Positions 42,601 to 50,244 are shown, counted from the first letter of the stretch. The stretch is DNA of 64,000 nt from Gordonibacter pamelaeae (GCF_042665095.1 NZ_JBHTBV010000012.1); one strand, 5' to 3'. Translations and numbers: made by a program. Notes: generated from the letters alone by a model not told the origin.

Positions 42601-43162
42601 CGTGTTCGTGTTCGACACCGAGGTGTACTCCAACACGGGCGGCCAGGCGTCGAAGGCCTCCAACATCGGCCAGGTGGCGCAGTTCGCCGCCTCCGGCAAG
42701 GACATCAAGAAGAAGAGCCTCACCGAGATCGCCATGGCGTACGGCTACGTGTACGTGGCGCAGGTGGCCATGGGCGCCAAGCCGGCGCAGACCATCAAGG
42801 CCATCGCCGAGGCCGAGGCGTATCCGGGGCCGTCGCTGATCATCGGCTACTCGCCGTGCGAGATGCACTCCATCAAGGGCGGCATGGCCAACTGCCAGGA
42901 CGAGATGAAGAAGGCCGTGGACTGCGGCTACTGGAACCTGTTCCGCTTCAACCCGGCCGCCGAGCCCGGAAAGAAGTTCGTGCTGGACTCCAAGGAGCCG
43001 GCGGGCGGCTACCAGGAGTTCCTCATGAACGAGGCCCGTTACAGCCGCCTGACCCGCGAGTTCCCCGAGCGCGCCGCCGAGCTCTTCGAGCGCAACGAGC
43101 AGGCCGCCCTGAATCGCTACGAGCACCTGCTGAAGCTGAAGGACCTCTACGCCCAGGCGTAA
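39626..43162 (+). CDS. nifJ: Pyruvate:ferredoxin (flavodoxin) oxidoreductase
   Basis: Single-chain PFOR, 1178 aa, oxidising pyruvate with CoA to acetyl-CoA, CO2 and reduced ferredoxin, the central step of anaerobic pyruvate metabolism. Domain I begins with AGIYPITPSSPMAD. The two 4Fe-4S sites are CIQCNQCAFVCP and CMGCSVCVNVCP, and a third cluster uses CAGCAE with downstream cysteines. The thiamine diphosphate site is GGDGWAYDIGYGG and NTGGQAS. The ATG at 39626 follows GGAGAGGAAAG; the upstream start at 39506 is rejected. An extended -10 (TGGTATCAT) lies at 39548-39556. Monocistronic. Confidence 0.97.
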   Translation: MTREFKSMDGNNAAAYVSYAFTEVAGIYPITPSSPMADLVDQWSAAGQKNIFGTKVKVCEMQSEGGAAGAVHGSLAAGALTTTYTASQGLLLMIPNMYKMAAEQLPCVFHVSARTVATQALSIFGDHSDVMACRQTGFAMLAETNVQEVMDLSAVAHLAAIKGRVPFINFFDGFRTSHEVQKISVWDYDDLAEMCDMDAVRAFREHALNPEHPAMRGSHENGDVFFQHREACNGIYDALPAVVEDYMHQVNAKLGTNYELFNYYGAPDADRVIVAMGSFCDVVEEVVDYLNAHGEKVGLVKVRLYRPFVSEKFMAALPATCKKIAVMDRTKEPGALGEPLYMDVVNALAHEGRGDLTVVGGRYGLASKDTPPSSVFAVYKELEKDAPAREFTVGIVDDVTNLSLPEDPASPNTAAAGTVECKFWGLGGDGTVGANKNSIKIIGDHTDKYVQAYFQYDSKKTGGVTISHLRFGDSPIRSTYYVNKADFVACHNPSYVTKGFRMVNDVKPGGTFMINCQWTPEELEHHLNAEAKRYIANNGIKLYTINAIDLAREIGMGKRTNTILQSAFFTLANVIPQDEAIQYMKDAATKSYMKKGQDVVDMNHRAIDAGATAFVQVEVPASWAEAVDEGEAPALEGRAEVVKMVREIMEPVGRMDGDRLPVSAFIPHVDGQFEQGAAAYEKRGVAVSVPAWDAATCIQCNQCAFVCPHATIRPFALTEAEAAAAPAATTLVPAKGKAAAGLQYTLAISPLDCMGCSVCVNVCPSDSLSMVPQEDELAQQDVFDYCVEHVSGKPELEDASVKGSQFKQPLLEFSGACAGCAETAYAKLVTQLFGDRMYITNATGCSSIWGGPAATSPYAVNKDGRGPAWSNSLFEDNAEHGLGMLLGHEAVRDKLVADTEALLATDAGEDVLAAAQAWLDARGEAEGSKLAADAYVAELEKLVPGNELAAAILENKDYLAKKSVWIFGGDGWAYDIGYGGLDHVLASGQDVNVFVFDTEVYSNTGGQASKASNIGQVAQFAASGKDIKKKSLTEIAMAYGYVYVAQVAMGAKPAQTIKAIAEAEAYPGPSLIIGYSPCEMHSIKGGMANCQDEMKKAVDCGYWNLFRFNPAAEPGKKFVLDSKEPAGGYQEFLMNEARYSRLTREFPERAAELFERNEQAALNRYEHLLKLKDLYAQA

Positions 43163-43220
43163 GGCCGGCTGCAAGGTAGCTTGCCTGACATAAGGCTCGT
43201 TATTGCAGGATGTTCAACAG

Positions 43221-43253
43221 AAAGGCGAGGCCGATCCGGCCTCGCCTTTGCTT
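43221..43253 (+). terminator. Terminator of nifJ
   Basis: GGCGAGGCC and GGCCTCGCC around GATCC, preceded by AAA and followed by TTTGCTT. Confidence 0.85.
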
Positions 43254-43323
43254 CTCTCAGCTCCGCGCACACGGCCGCGCATAATGAGTGCTCGGGGTAT
43301 CCCTGTCCCCCCGTTGCCTTCCC

Positions 43324-43352
43324 TTGATGTTGTACATAATATGTTGTACACT
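43324..43352 (+). promoter_or_regulatory. Promoter and operator of the toxin-antitoxin pair
   Basis: TTGATG (43324-43329) and TACACT (43347-43352) with a 17-bp spacer. The spacer and -10 carry two direct copies of GTTGTACA at 43329-43336 and 43343-43350, each with the palindrome TGTACA. A repeat in this position fits autorepression by the antitoxin complex. Confidence 0.6.
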
Positions 43353-43375
43353 ACGAGGAAAAGGAAGGAGGCCTT

Positions 43376-43675
43376 GTGGATGATGCTATGGTGACGGCGC
43401 GCATGGCGGCGGAGAAGAAGCGTCGCGGCGCGAGCGTCCTCACGCGCGATGGCTTGAGCGCATCGCAGGCCATCAACCTCATGTACGACCGGCTTATCGA
43501 CGAAGGGGAGGCTGATTTCCTCTTTTCCAGTGACGCCCGCCCGGGCGACGATGCGAAATGGGCTGCGGCTGCGCGGTTCGTCGACGCCCTGACGTCGAAG
43601 CGATCCTCGCGTTTCGACGATATGACCAAGGCCGAGGTGAGGCGGGAGCGGCTCCGCGCAAAGGGCCTGATGTGA
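43376..43675 (+). CDS. RelB/DinJ-like antitoxin
   Basis: 99-aa protein with an N-terminal ribbon-helix-helix-like segment (MVTARMAAEKKRRGASVL, then GLSASQAINLMYDRLIDEGE), as in RelB/DinJ antitoxins, and a charged C-terminal part that would wrap the toxin. GTG at 43376 with AAGGAAGGAG at 5-base spacing is chosen; an ATG at 43388 is possible. One base separates its stop from the PIN toxin start. The autoregulatory operator candidate lies just upstream. Confidence 0.75.
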   Translation: MDDAMVTARMAAEKKRRGASVLTRDGLSASQAINLMYDRLIDEGEADFLFSSDARPGDDAKWAAAARFVDALTSKRSSRFDDMTKAEVRRERLRAKGLM

Positions 43676-43676
43676 G

Positions 43677-44141
43677 ATGGGCCGATTGAAGCTGCTGCTT
43701 GACACCAACGTTGTCATCGACTTTCTGCACGAGCGCGACCCTCACTACGCCAAAACGCGCTTGCTGATGATGGCGGGCCGGGTGGGTGAGTTCGATCTGT
43801 GGATCACCTCGTCGCAAGTGACGGATCTTATCTACATCCTCTCCGAAGCCGGGAGCCGCAAGCTTCTGCCGCGCGTACTCGAGCAGCTGCGTGGTCTGCG
43901 GACGTTCGTGAACGTGCACGCGGTGAGCGACCGGGAGGTCGACCGCATACTTGCGGCAGCGTGGAAGGATCCGGAGGATTCGCTGATATTCGAGTCGGCC
44001 CTGGAGATGAGGGCCGACGCCATCGTCACACGCAACCAGAAAGACTTCGAGTCGTCGGTGATCAAGGTTGTCGACTGCGACGAGTTCTTCGCCTGGATGC
44101 ACGAGGAGTTCGGCTTCGATTACGACGAGGTCGCCATCTAG
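43677..44141 (+). CDS. PIN domain ribonuclease toxin
   Basis: 154-aa PIN domain protein, presumed RNase toxin. The acidic residues expected for metal binding are in LLDTNVVIDFL (Asp near residue 9), DPEDSLIFESA and ADAIVTRNQKDF. It follows the RelB-like antitoxin with one base between them, a toxin-antitoxin arrangement of VapBC type although the antitoxin is RelB/DinJ-like. A terminator follows, so the pair is a self-contained module. Confidence 0.85.
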   Translation: MGRLKLLLDTNVVIDFLHERDPHYAKTRLLMMAGRVGEFDLWITSSQVTDLIYILSEAGSRKLLPRVLEQLRGLRTFVNVHAVSDREVDRILAAAWKDPEDSLIFESALEMRADAIVTRNQKDFESSVIKVVDCDEFFAWMHEEFGFDYDEVAI

Positions 44142-44161
44142 CAGGCGCTGCTTCTCTGTCG

Positions 44162-44208
44162 GCGGAACCTCGCCCGCCGTAAGGCGACGGGGCGGGGTTC
44201 CGCTTTTT
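44162..44208 (+). terminator. Terminator of the toxin-antitoxin module
   Basis: A 14-bp stem with one G-T pair (GCGGAACCTCGCCC and GGGCGGGGTTCCGC) followed by TTTTT. Confidence 0.9.
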
Positions 44209-44256
44209 CACCGGCGAGGCGTTAGGCGAGGCGCTGCGCGGTGCTTGCACATACGG

Positions 44257-44742
44257 CTAACGACCTTCCGCCTCGGGAGCCGCCTCGGGCGCGCCGAACG
44301 AGAGCTGGGTGCGCGTAATCTTGCACGAGAGGAACATGCACAGGGGCTCCACCTGTATGGCGACAACGTAGCAGATGATCCATAGCAAAGGGGCAGGTGC
44401 AAGCCAGCGATTCACGAACGACGCATCGATGCCGGAAACCATGGCGTTGAGGCAGAGCGATAGGATGAGGTACATGATAGTGCACAGAAGCACGTCCTTG
44501 AGCAGGAACCAGCTGAGCGACCCCTCCTTGGCTCCGCACGATACGGCGAACTTCATAGAGAGCGGGATAACGGGAAGCGCCGCCATGACAACCGTTCCGA
44601 TAACGATTCCCGAAAGCGTTCCCATCAAAAGCCCCATCGGCTCGACCGCCGCTCCTGCGACGATCGGCGAGAAAAGGCTCATGGTGAAGGCGAGAAACAC
44701 CGACATGAGAAATCCCATGGCTACGCGAAATGCTAATGACAT
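44257..44742 (-). CDS. Small four-helix membrane protein, unrecognised
   Basis: 161 aa with four hydrophobic helices (about residues 5-25, 32-55, 75-100 and 115-140) and a charged C-terminal tail. Two of the helices hold FLMSVFLAFTMSLFSPIVAG and MGLLMGTLSGIVIG stretches; no known motif was identified. The ATG at 44742 has AGAGGT upstream; longer starts have no ribosome-binding site. It is divergent from the LuxR-type regulator and the molybdoenzyme, so it could serve substrate entry or signalling for that system; that is inference. Confidence 0.65.
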   Translation of the reverse strand: MSLAFRVAMGFLMSVFLAFTMSLFSPIVAGAAVEPMGLLMGTLSGIVIGTVVMAALPVIPLSMKFAVSCGAKEGSLSWFLLKDVLLCTIMYLILSLCLNAMVSGIDASFVNRWLAPAPLLWIICYVVAIQVEPLCMFLSCKITRTQLSFGAPEAAPEAEGR

Positions 44743-45075
44743 TGCATACCTCTTTTCGACGAGGGCGAAAAGGCTGGCAGGCGGCAGTGGCGTGGGGATA
44801 CGGGTCGTGCTGGGCGCATCACCTCCTTGCGAACGTATCGGATAACGAGCATGTTCGGCATCATGCAGTGAGCAAACGATAGCGCCCCGCGGTACTCGTT
44901 GGCTATCTGTCAAATTTGCTAGTGGATGCGAACACCTATCCATTTAGATAGGTTGCGTTGCGAGGGTTTTGGTTTTTATACTGGTAGGGAGGCTCGGCAG
45001 GCCTTCAAGGGGAGTGGTTCCGAATCTGGTCGGAATGTGTCGTGGCGTGTGCGGGGCAAGCACGAGGAGCTTGAT
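44743..45075. promoter_or_regulatory. Divergent control region, with a perfect inverted repeat
   Basis: A 333-base gap between the membrane protein and the LuxR-type gene, AT-richer than average. It holds the inverted repeat ACCTATC-CATTTA-GATAGGT (44934-44953). Just after it is a possible promoter toward the LuxR gene, TTGCGT (44953-44958) with TATACT (44977-44982) at 18 bp. The repeat overlaps the -35 side, a good place for an operator or activator site. An in-frame longer start for the LuxR gene at 44926 exists but has no ribosome-binding site. Confidence 0.55.
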
Positions 45076-45534
45076 ATGCTATCGATACTGGTGTACAGCA
45101 GCAGCGGCGATTTCATCCATAGATGCGACATCAACAACATGCAAGAGTTGTTCAAGGTGTTTCGCACCGAATTGCAACCGCGGTATTCCGACGAATCGTT
45201 CGAGGTGTCCATCAGCGGGGAGATCCTTCTCGTGGAGCCGGTCAAAGGGCCGCCAAGCGTGGCTCCGCTCCTCACCGAGCGGCAGCGGCAGATCCTCCAG
45301 CTTATGGCGCGTTCGTTTGCGCCGAAGCAGATTGCAAGCGAGCTCGCTATCTCGGAGGCGACCGTGAGAATGCATATCAACGCTTTGAAAAAGCGCTTCA
45401 ATGCGGAAAGCCGCGATCAGCTGATGGCTATCGTCGGAGCTTTGGAACTGTGCAACCCGTTCGATCCGGGGAACGGTTCGCAAGTCGAACAGCCCGGCGA
45501 TGGCGCCGCCCAAAGCTCCACCGGCGCGGAATGA
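45076..45534 (+). CDS. LuxR-type HTH transcriptional regulator
   Basis: 152-aa regulator. The first 70 residues are a small unclassified domain (MLSILVYSSSGDFIH onward), then a LuxR/FixJ helix-turn-helix (LLTERQRQILQLMARSFAPK, then ISEATVRMHINALKKRFN), then a Gly/Ser-rich tail. There is no receiver domain and no membrane segment, unlike the long LuxR proteins typical of Eggerthellaceae. The ATG at 45076 has GAGGAG at a proper distance. It lies 104 bases upstream of the molybdoenzyme gene in the same direction and probably regulates it. Confidence 0.85.
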   Translation: MLSILVYSSSGDFIHRCDINNMQELFKVFRTELQPRYSDESFEVSISGEILLVEPVKGPPSVAPLLTERQRQILQLMARSFAPKQIASELAISEATVRMHINALKKRFNAESRDQLMAIVGALELCNPFDPGNGSQVEQPGDGAAQSSTGAE

Positions 45535-45638
45535 AGCGGTATTCGCAACGCAAAAGCTAGCGCTCGGCACTAGTGCTTCGGCATCATGCGTTTTCCAGCA
45601 AGCTGGACATGGTTATCATGGACGGAAGGGAAGACGTC

Positions 45639-47909
45639 ATGTCAAACGTAGAACTGAAGAAATCGCTGTGCTTCGGCTGCCATTCGAACTGCGGGGTGCT
45701 CGTCACCGTTGAAGATGGCAAAGCAACGAAGATCGAAGGCGATCCGCAGTGTCCCATCAACCAGGGCAAGGTGTGCGAGCGCGTGGGGTTTCAGCTCGAG
45801 TGGCTTGACCACCCGAAGCGCCTGAACTACCCGCTCAAGCGAATCGGCGCGCGCGGATCGGGCAAGTGGCAGCAGATCACGTGGGATCAGGCATGCAAGG
45901 AGATCGGTGCCGAGCTGCGCAGGCTTGCCGACGAGTACGGACCTGAAACGGTCGTGTTCTCGCATGGCACCGGACGTTCCGACGAATGGTATATCTCGCG
46001 CTTCTTCAACCAATACGGCAGTCCCAACGTTGCCATGGGCGGCGCCGAGATGTGCTGGTGCCCCACCTATTCGATTGAAAGCGCAACGTTCGGCCAGTTC
46101 GGAGCGACCTCTACGGCACCGAACACCCAATGCGTCGTGTTCTGGGGCCGCAACCCCGCCCAGTGCGGCGATTTTCCGGAGCATTGGGGCTACAGCCAGC
46201 TGTTCGCCAACAATCCCGATGCGAAGATCATCGTGGTCGATCCCCGCTGCACCGAGTATGCGGCCCGTGCCGACATATGGCTGCGCTTGCGCCCCGGCAC
46301 CGACGGCGCGCTTGCGCTCGGTTGGATGAACGTCATCATCAACGAGGAGCTTTACAACAAGGAGTTCGTGGAGAAGTGGACGTACGGCTTCGACCAGCTC
46401 AAAGAAGCGGTGCAGGCCTATACGCCCGAGAAGGTCGCCGAGATCACGTGGGTTCCCGCCGCGAAGATCCGGGCGGCGGCGCGCATGTATGCGACCATCC
46501 GCCCGTGCTTCATGCCGTGGGGCCTTCCCACCGACACCATCGGCAGGAACATGACGCAGGCGAACCGTGCGAAAGCGCTGCTCAAAGCTCTTGTTGGCGT
46601 TAACGAGATGGGGCAGACCTACCTCGCCCCGCCCAATGCCGTCCGCCCGCTCGCCTCGATGGAGATGCCCGACCTGCTTCCCGTCTCCCAGCGTGAGAAG
46701 CAGCTCGGGGCCGACCAGTTCCCCATGCACAGCTGGCCGAGCTACCAGATGATCTCCGATGCGCAGAGCCGTGTGTTCAAGCATCCCTACTTCCTCAACC
46801 AGGATGCCACATGCACGCAGAATTGGTCGGTGGTCAGCCAGGCCATCAGGACGGGTAAGCCGTATCCGGTCAAGGGCATGATCTGCTTCGCGTCCAACCC
46901 CTTCTCCAACCTTTCGAATTCGAACGACCTGTACGAGTGCATCAAGCTGCTCGATCTCATGGTGACGCATGAGTACACCATGACGCCGGCCGTGATGCTC
47001 TCCGATTACGTGCTGCCTGCAGCAGGCTGGCTCGAGCGCGTGCAGGTATGGGGCACCAACGGCGGCGGACCGGCCATCTCGGGTGTTGCCCTTACCGGCG
47101 AGGCCGCCATCGAGCCTTTGTACGAGCGCCGCGACAACTATGCGTTCTGGCGCTCTCTTGCCGAGGGCACGTTCGAGAAGGAGGAGTTCGAGAAGTACTG
47201 GCCGTGGAAGGACTCCGAGGAAGCGAACGACTTCATGGTCGAGCCGCTCGGCGTCAAGTCGGCCGATACCGTTGGCAAACCGGTGTTCTGCCCTTCGCCC
47301 GACAAGTGGCACGAGCTCACCGACCCGCAGACCGGCGAGCTGTACGGTTTCGGCACCCCGACGGGCAAGGTGGAGATATATTCGACCATCCTCGAGAAGC
47401 TCTTCTCCGAAGACGAGGCCATCCCATACTACGAGGAGCCGTTCGAGTCTCCGGTGTCGACGCCCGAGCTTGCGGCCGAGTACCCGCTCATCCTCACGGC
47501 GGGGTCGCGCTTCATGCCGTACTACCACTCCGAGTACCGTCAGGTGAAGGGATGCCGCGAACGCTATCCCGATCCGTACTTCCAGATCCATCCGGAAACG
47601 GCGGCGAACCTCGGCATCGGCGACGGCATGTGGTGCTGGATCGAGACGCTGCGCGGCAAGTGCCTTCAGCGCGCCAAGCTCGATTCGGGCATCATGCCCC
47701 AGGTCGTTTCGGCCCAGCATGGCTGGTGGTTCCCCGAGCTTCCCGAGGAAGACCCCTGGCTCGGCGGCTGGTTCATATCGAACATCAACATGTGCACCGA
47801 CAACGCCGTGGAGAACTGCTGCAAGCTGAGCGGCGTGTACAACATGAAGCTTGCACAGTGCAAGGTGTACAAGGCGGCTGAAGCCCCGTTCAACACGTTT
47901 ACGAAATAG
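45639..47909 (+). CDS. Cytoplasmic molybdopterin oxidoreductase, candidate dehydroxylase or hydratase type
   Basis: 756-aa member of the DMSO reductase superfamily. The N-terminal 4Fe-4S motif is CFGCHSNC (Cys11, 14, 18) with the fourth Cys at 46. The bis-MGD domains follow, and the molybdopterin-dinucleotide-binding C-terminal domain begins near LILTAGSRFMPYYHSEYRQV. There is no Tat signal, so it is cytoplasmic. Its partner is a small 2[4Fe-4S] ferredoxin rather than a DmsBC pair. This soluble architecture is known for catechol dehydroxylases of Gordonibacter and for acetylene hydratase/transhydroxylase relatives; the actual substrate is unknown. The ATG at 45639 follows GGAAGGG. Confidence 0.85.
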   Translation: MSNVELKKSLCFGCHSNCGVLVTVEDGKATKIEGDPQCPINQGKVCERVGFQLEWLDHPKRLNYPLKRIGARGSGKWQQITWDQACKEIGAELRRLADEYGPETVVFSHGTGRSDEWYISRFFNQYGSPNVAMGGAEMCWCPTYSIESATFGQFGATSTAPNTQCVVFWGRNPAQCGDFPEHWGYSQLFANNPDAKIIVVDPRCTEYAARADIWLRLRPGTDGALALGWMNVIINEELYNKEFVEKWTYGFDQLKEAVQAYTPEKVAEITWVPAAKIRAAARMYATIRPCFMPWGLPTDTIGRNMTQANRAKALLKALVGVNEMGQTYLAPPNAVRPLASMEMPDLLPVSQREKQLGADQFPMHSWPSYQMISDAQSRVFKHPYFLNQDATCTQNWSVVSQAIRTGKPYPVKGMICFASNPFSNLSNSNDLYECIKLLDLMVTHEYTMTPAVMLSDYVLPAAGWLERVQVWGTNGGGPAISGVALTGEAAIEPLYERRDNYAFWRSLAEGTFEKEEFEKYWPWKDSEEANDFMVEPLGVKSADTVGKPVFCPSPDKWHELTDPQTGELYGFGTPTGKVEIYSTILEKLFSEDEAIPYYEEPFESPVSTPELAAEYPLILTAGSRFMPYYHSEYRQVKGCRERYPDPYFQIHPETAANLGIGDGMWCWIETLRGKCLQRAKLDSGIMPQVVSAQHGWWFPELPEEDPWLGGWFISNINMCTDNAVENCCKLSGVYNMKLAQCKVYKAAEAPFNTFTK

Positions 47910-47918
47910 ACCGGACGT

Positions 47919-47951
47919 GCGGTCCCCGCTCTGCCTGCGGGCGGGGACCGC
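47919..47951 (+). promoter_or_regulatory. Strong intercistronic stem-loop between molybdoenzyme and ferredoxin
   Basis: A perfect 11-bp stem (GCGGTCCCCGC and GCGGGGACCGC) with an 11-base loop, 10 bases after the molybdoenzyme stop and 18 before the ferredoxin start. There is no T-run. It could stabilise the upstream mRNA or lower expression of the downstream genes. Confidence 0.6.
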
Positions 47952-47968
47952 GCAATGGGGATGGTGAC

Positions 47969-48190
47969 ATGTACTCGCCTTATATCGTCCATATCGGCTC
48001 TTCGTGCTGTGGTTGCGGCGCCTGCGCGCAGCGATGCGTGCGCGGCAACCTCGAGTTTGCCGGCGAGCTGGCCGAATTGAAGAAAGATTACGTGTGCGTA
48101 GGTTGCATGGCGTGCGTGAAATGGTGTCCGACCCACGCGCTTGCCGTAGAGCCTGCGAAGCCGGTGAGCACCTACCTGCGCGCACGATGA
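47969..48190 (+). CDS. Small 2[4Fe-4S] ferredoxin
   Basis: 73-aa electron carrier. Cluster 1 is CCGCGACAQRC, lacking the usual Pro after the last Cys; cluster 2 is CVGCMACVKWCP. The position right behind the molybdoenzyme indicates it delivers electrons to that enzyme in the cytoplasm. The start has GGGGATGG upstream. Confidence 0.9.
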   Translation: MYSPYIVHIGSSCCGCGACAQRCVRGNLEFAGELAELKKDYVCVGCMACVKWCPTHALAVEPAKPVSTYLRAR

Positions 48191-48221
48191 CATCTGCGGT
48201 ATTTACCTTGAGGAGATAACC

Positions 48222-49358
48222 ATGCTTAAGCATATTCACCTGGAAAACTTCAAAGCCCAGCAAGCTACCGATCTCGATTTTTCGAAAATCAACGTGCTCA
48301 CCGGATTCAACTCGACCGGCAAGACGACGGTCATCCAGTCGCTCGCCTTCGTCAAGCAGAGCCTCCAGAAGAAGGAGCTGAGCTTCAACGACTACCTTCT
48401 GCGCCTCGGCGATTACCGGGAAGTGGTGTCTCGTCACGATACCGATCTTCCCATACGGATCTCCGTCACCTTGGACGGAGACGCAGAAGAGCTGCAATAC
48501 AGCCTCGAGGCCTCTATGGGTGGCGTGGTGGAGTCCTTTGCCGTCGATGGCGAGGAAGGATGGAAATGGGATAGCCGCACCGACGGTGCCGTCGAGGCCT
48601 CAGGGCGCTTGTTCTTCCCGATAGCGGCCGGAGGATACGGCGGCGGCGTGTTCACTTCTCCCGATCCTGCGAAAACCATGCAAGAGCAGAAGCGCACGAT
48701 GGGATGGTTCGAGAACATGCTCTACCTGTCCTCCAACCGTGGCTTCACCAAGTACAATTATCCTCTGCTTGCAGGGAAGCCCACGGTTGAGGATATCTCG
48801 AACCGCACCGGCGACTCGTCCGCGCTTGAAGAGTGGCTGTCCAACCTCATCATCTACCGTATCAACGAGGCGAAGCGCTATCCCGCCATGGAAGCGCAGC
48901 TTGATCGCATGACGGATCGGCTGTCGTCGCTGGGCGTCGAGATCAGCCCCTACGTGATGAGCGGTCCGAGCGTGGTCATCGACCTTGCTGAAAGCGGCAT
49001 GTGGGTGAGCGCGGTCAATTCGGGGTACGGCGTGAACCAATCGGTTGCCTCGATCGTCCTGGGCTCGCTGTCCGAGCCGGGTTCCCTTGTCATGATCGAG
49101 GAACCGGAAACCCACCTGCACCCCCGGTTCCAACGAGCCATGGCCAAGATCCTCGCTGATTTTACGAAAGAGGGCAAGCGGGTGCTCATCACTTCGCACT
49201 CCGACCACGTACTCCAAGAGCTGCGGAAGCTCGTTTTGGCGGGAACGGTGCCCGAAGAGGACGTGAAGGTCTACCACTTCGCGAAGGAAGACCGCATCAC
49301 CCGCGCTTCCGAGATAGACGTAACCGACGAAGCCGCCCTGCGCGAGCTGTTCTCGTAG
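48222..49358 (+). CDS. AAA-type ATPase (OLD/RecF-like), unknown role
   Basis: 378-aa ABC-like AAA ATPase. Walker A GFNSTGKTT is at residues 28-36, right after an N-terminal KHIHLENFKAQ strand typical of RecF/OLD-type proteins. Walker B and the D-loop-like region read LVMIEEPETHLHP near residue 290, followed by ITSHSDHVL. There is no nuclease (Toprim) domain. Proteins of this type occur alone, in repair and in defence systems. It begins 31 bases after the ferredoxin behind TTGAGGAG and is followed by two unrecognised genes and a zinc-ribbon gene, apparently one operon. Confidence 0.85.
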   Translation: MLKHIHLENFKAQQATDLDFSKINVLTGFNSTGKTTVIQSLAFVKQSLQKKELSFNDYLLRLGDYREVVSRHDTDLPIRISVTLDGDAEELQYSLEASMGGVVESFAVDGEEGWKWDSRTDGAVEASGRLFFPIAAGGYGGGVFTSPDPAKTMQEQKRTMGWFENMLYLSSNRGFTKYNYPLLAGKPTVEDISNRTGDSSALEEWLSNLIIYRINEAKRYPAMEAQLDRMTDRLSSLGVEISPYVMSGPSVVIDLAESGMWVSAVNSGYGVNQSVASIVLGSLSEPGSLVMIEEPETHLHPRFQRAMAKILADFTKEGKRVLITSHSDHVLQELRKLVLAGTVPEEDVKVYHFAKEDRITRASEIDVTDEAALRELFS

Positions 49359-49390
49359 GCAATGCGGGTGCACGTCGAAAGGGGGTCGGC

Positions 49391-49762
49391 ATGGCGGTTC
49401 TCTACGAAGACTCGTTCGTGCTGTTGCGCGAGGCGTCGGCGCTGATGGATCAAGTGCTGCTGCAGACGGCGGATCCGAACGCGAGCGGTAAGATCCGCGC
49501 GGCGTTCTACAAGCTTTACCAGGCGGCAAATTCTGCGACCATGATAAGCCCTCCGGACGTACGCGCAGTTGCGGAAGGAAGCGAGGCGTACCGCCTCATC
49601 GTGGAATACCCGTACAAGCTCTATTATCGCGAGGGAAGGTACCCCGGCGCCGATCTGAAGACGGTATTCGACCGCTGGGTTCTCGAAGTCGGACGGTACG
49701 TGGACGGTCTGGCGGCGAGCGCGAAGCTCTCGGTGGCGAAGCCGTCGAGGGAAAAGCAATGA
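49391..49762 (+). CDS. Unrecognised 123-aa protein
   Basis: No family recognised. A soluble, mostly helical protein; the first 60 residues (FVLLREASALMDQVL onward) look like an amphipathic helical bundle and the middle has a YPYKLYYREGRYPGAD stretch. AAAGGGGG precedes the ATG. It lies 32 bases after the ATPase gene in the same direction, so the two products may work together. Confidence 0.65.
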   Translation: MAVLYEDSFVLLREASALMDQVLLQTADPNASGKIRAAFYKLYQAANSATMISPPDVRAVAEGSEAYRLIVEYPYKLYYREGRYPGADLKTVFDRWVLEVGRYVDGLAASAKLSVAKPSREKQ

Positions 49763-49820
49763 GTGTCGGCCGCGCGCGGCGGACCGGGTTTTCGGTTAGG
49801 CGATACAGGAAACGGTGGCG

Positions 49821-50240
49821 ATGGCTATGGACATAAAGCATGCGACGAAGGGAACCCTGTTCTTCATCGACGGGTTCTGCACGAAAGAGGGGATCATCGG
49901 GCTCGGCCAAGAGGATCACGTGAGCCTCATCTCGCGCGGGTTCGGCGACGAGGAGATGGCGCTGACGGTCCGAAGCGCAGGGCTCACGGGACGGACGGCC
50001 TGCGACGAGGGGGTGAGGCTTTGGGCGAGCCTGCTTACCATGCGCGTCGACGGCGAGGAAAAATTCCAGATCAGGCTGTCGGCTGCAGCGGTCGAGCAGC
50101 TGAAGGAGTGCGGGTTCGTCGATCTCGAACCGATAGCGTTGGATATAGAGAAGCTTCCCTACACCATTCCGTCCCAGCAGTTCGACCCCGCGGCGTTCGA
50201 GCCCAAGCTCGACGAATCCCTGCTCGGCATAGGGAGGTAA
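49821..50240 (+). CDS. Unrecognised 139-aa protein
   Basis: No family recognised. A soluble beta-rich protein with the segment GTLFFIDGFCTKEGIIGLGQ near the N-terminus and an acidic C-terminal half. The ATG at 49821 follows AGGA at about 10 bases; GTG 49815 and ATG 49827 are alternatives. It belongs to the run of genes begun by the ATPase. Confidence 0.6.
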   Translation: MAMDIKHATKGTLFFIDGFCTKEGIIGLGQEDHVSLISRGFGDEEMALTVRSAGLTGRTACDEGVRLWASLLTMRVDGEEKFQIRLSAAAVEQLKECGFVDLEPIALDIEKLPYTIPSQQFDPAAFEPKLDESLLGIGR

Positions 50241-50244
50241 AGCG

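Noticed and set aside
39608..43174. 1188-codon open frame on the - strand
   Set aside because: Shadow of nifJ; no protein family resemblance, composition biased to His, Leu, Val and Arg.
45642..48497. 951-codon open frame on the - strand
   Set aside because: Shadow running across three real genes on the + strand; no domain content.
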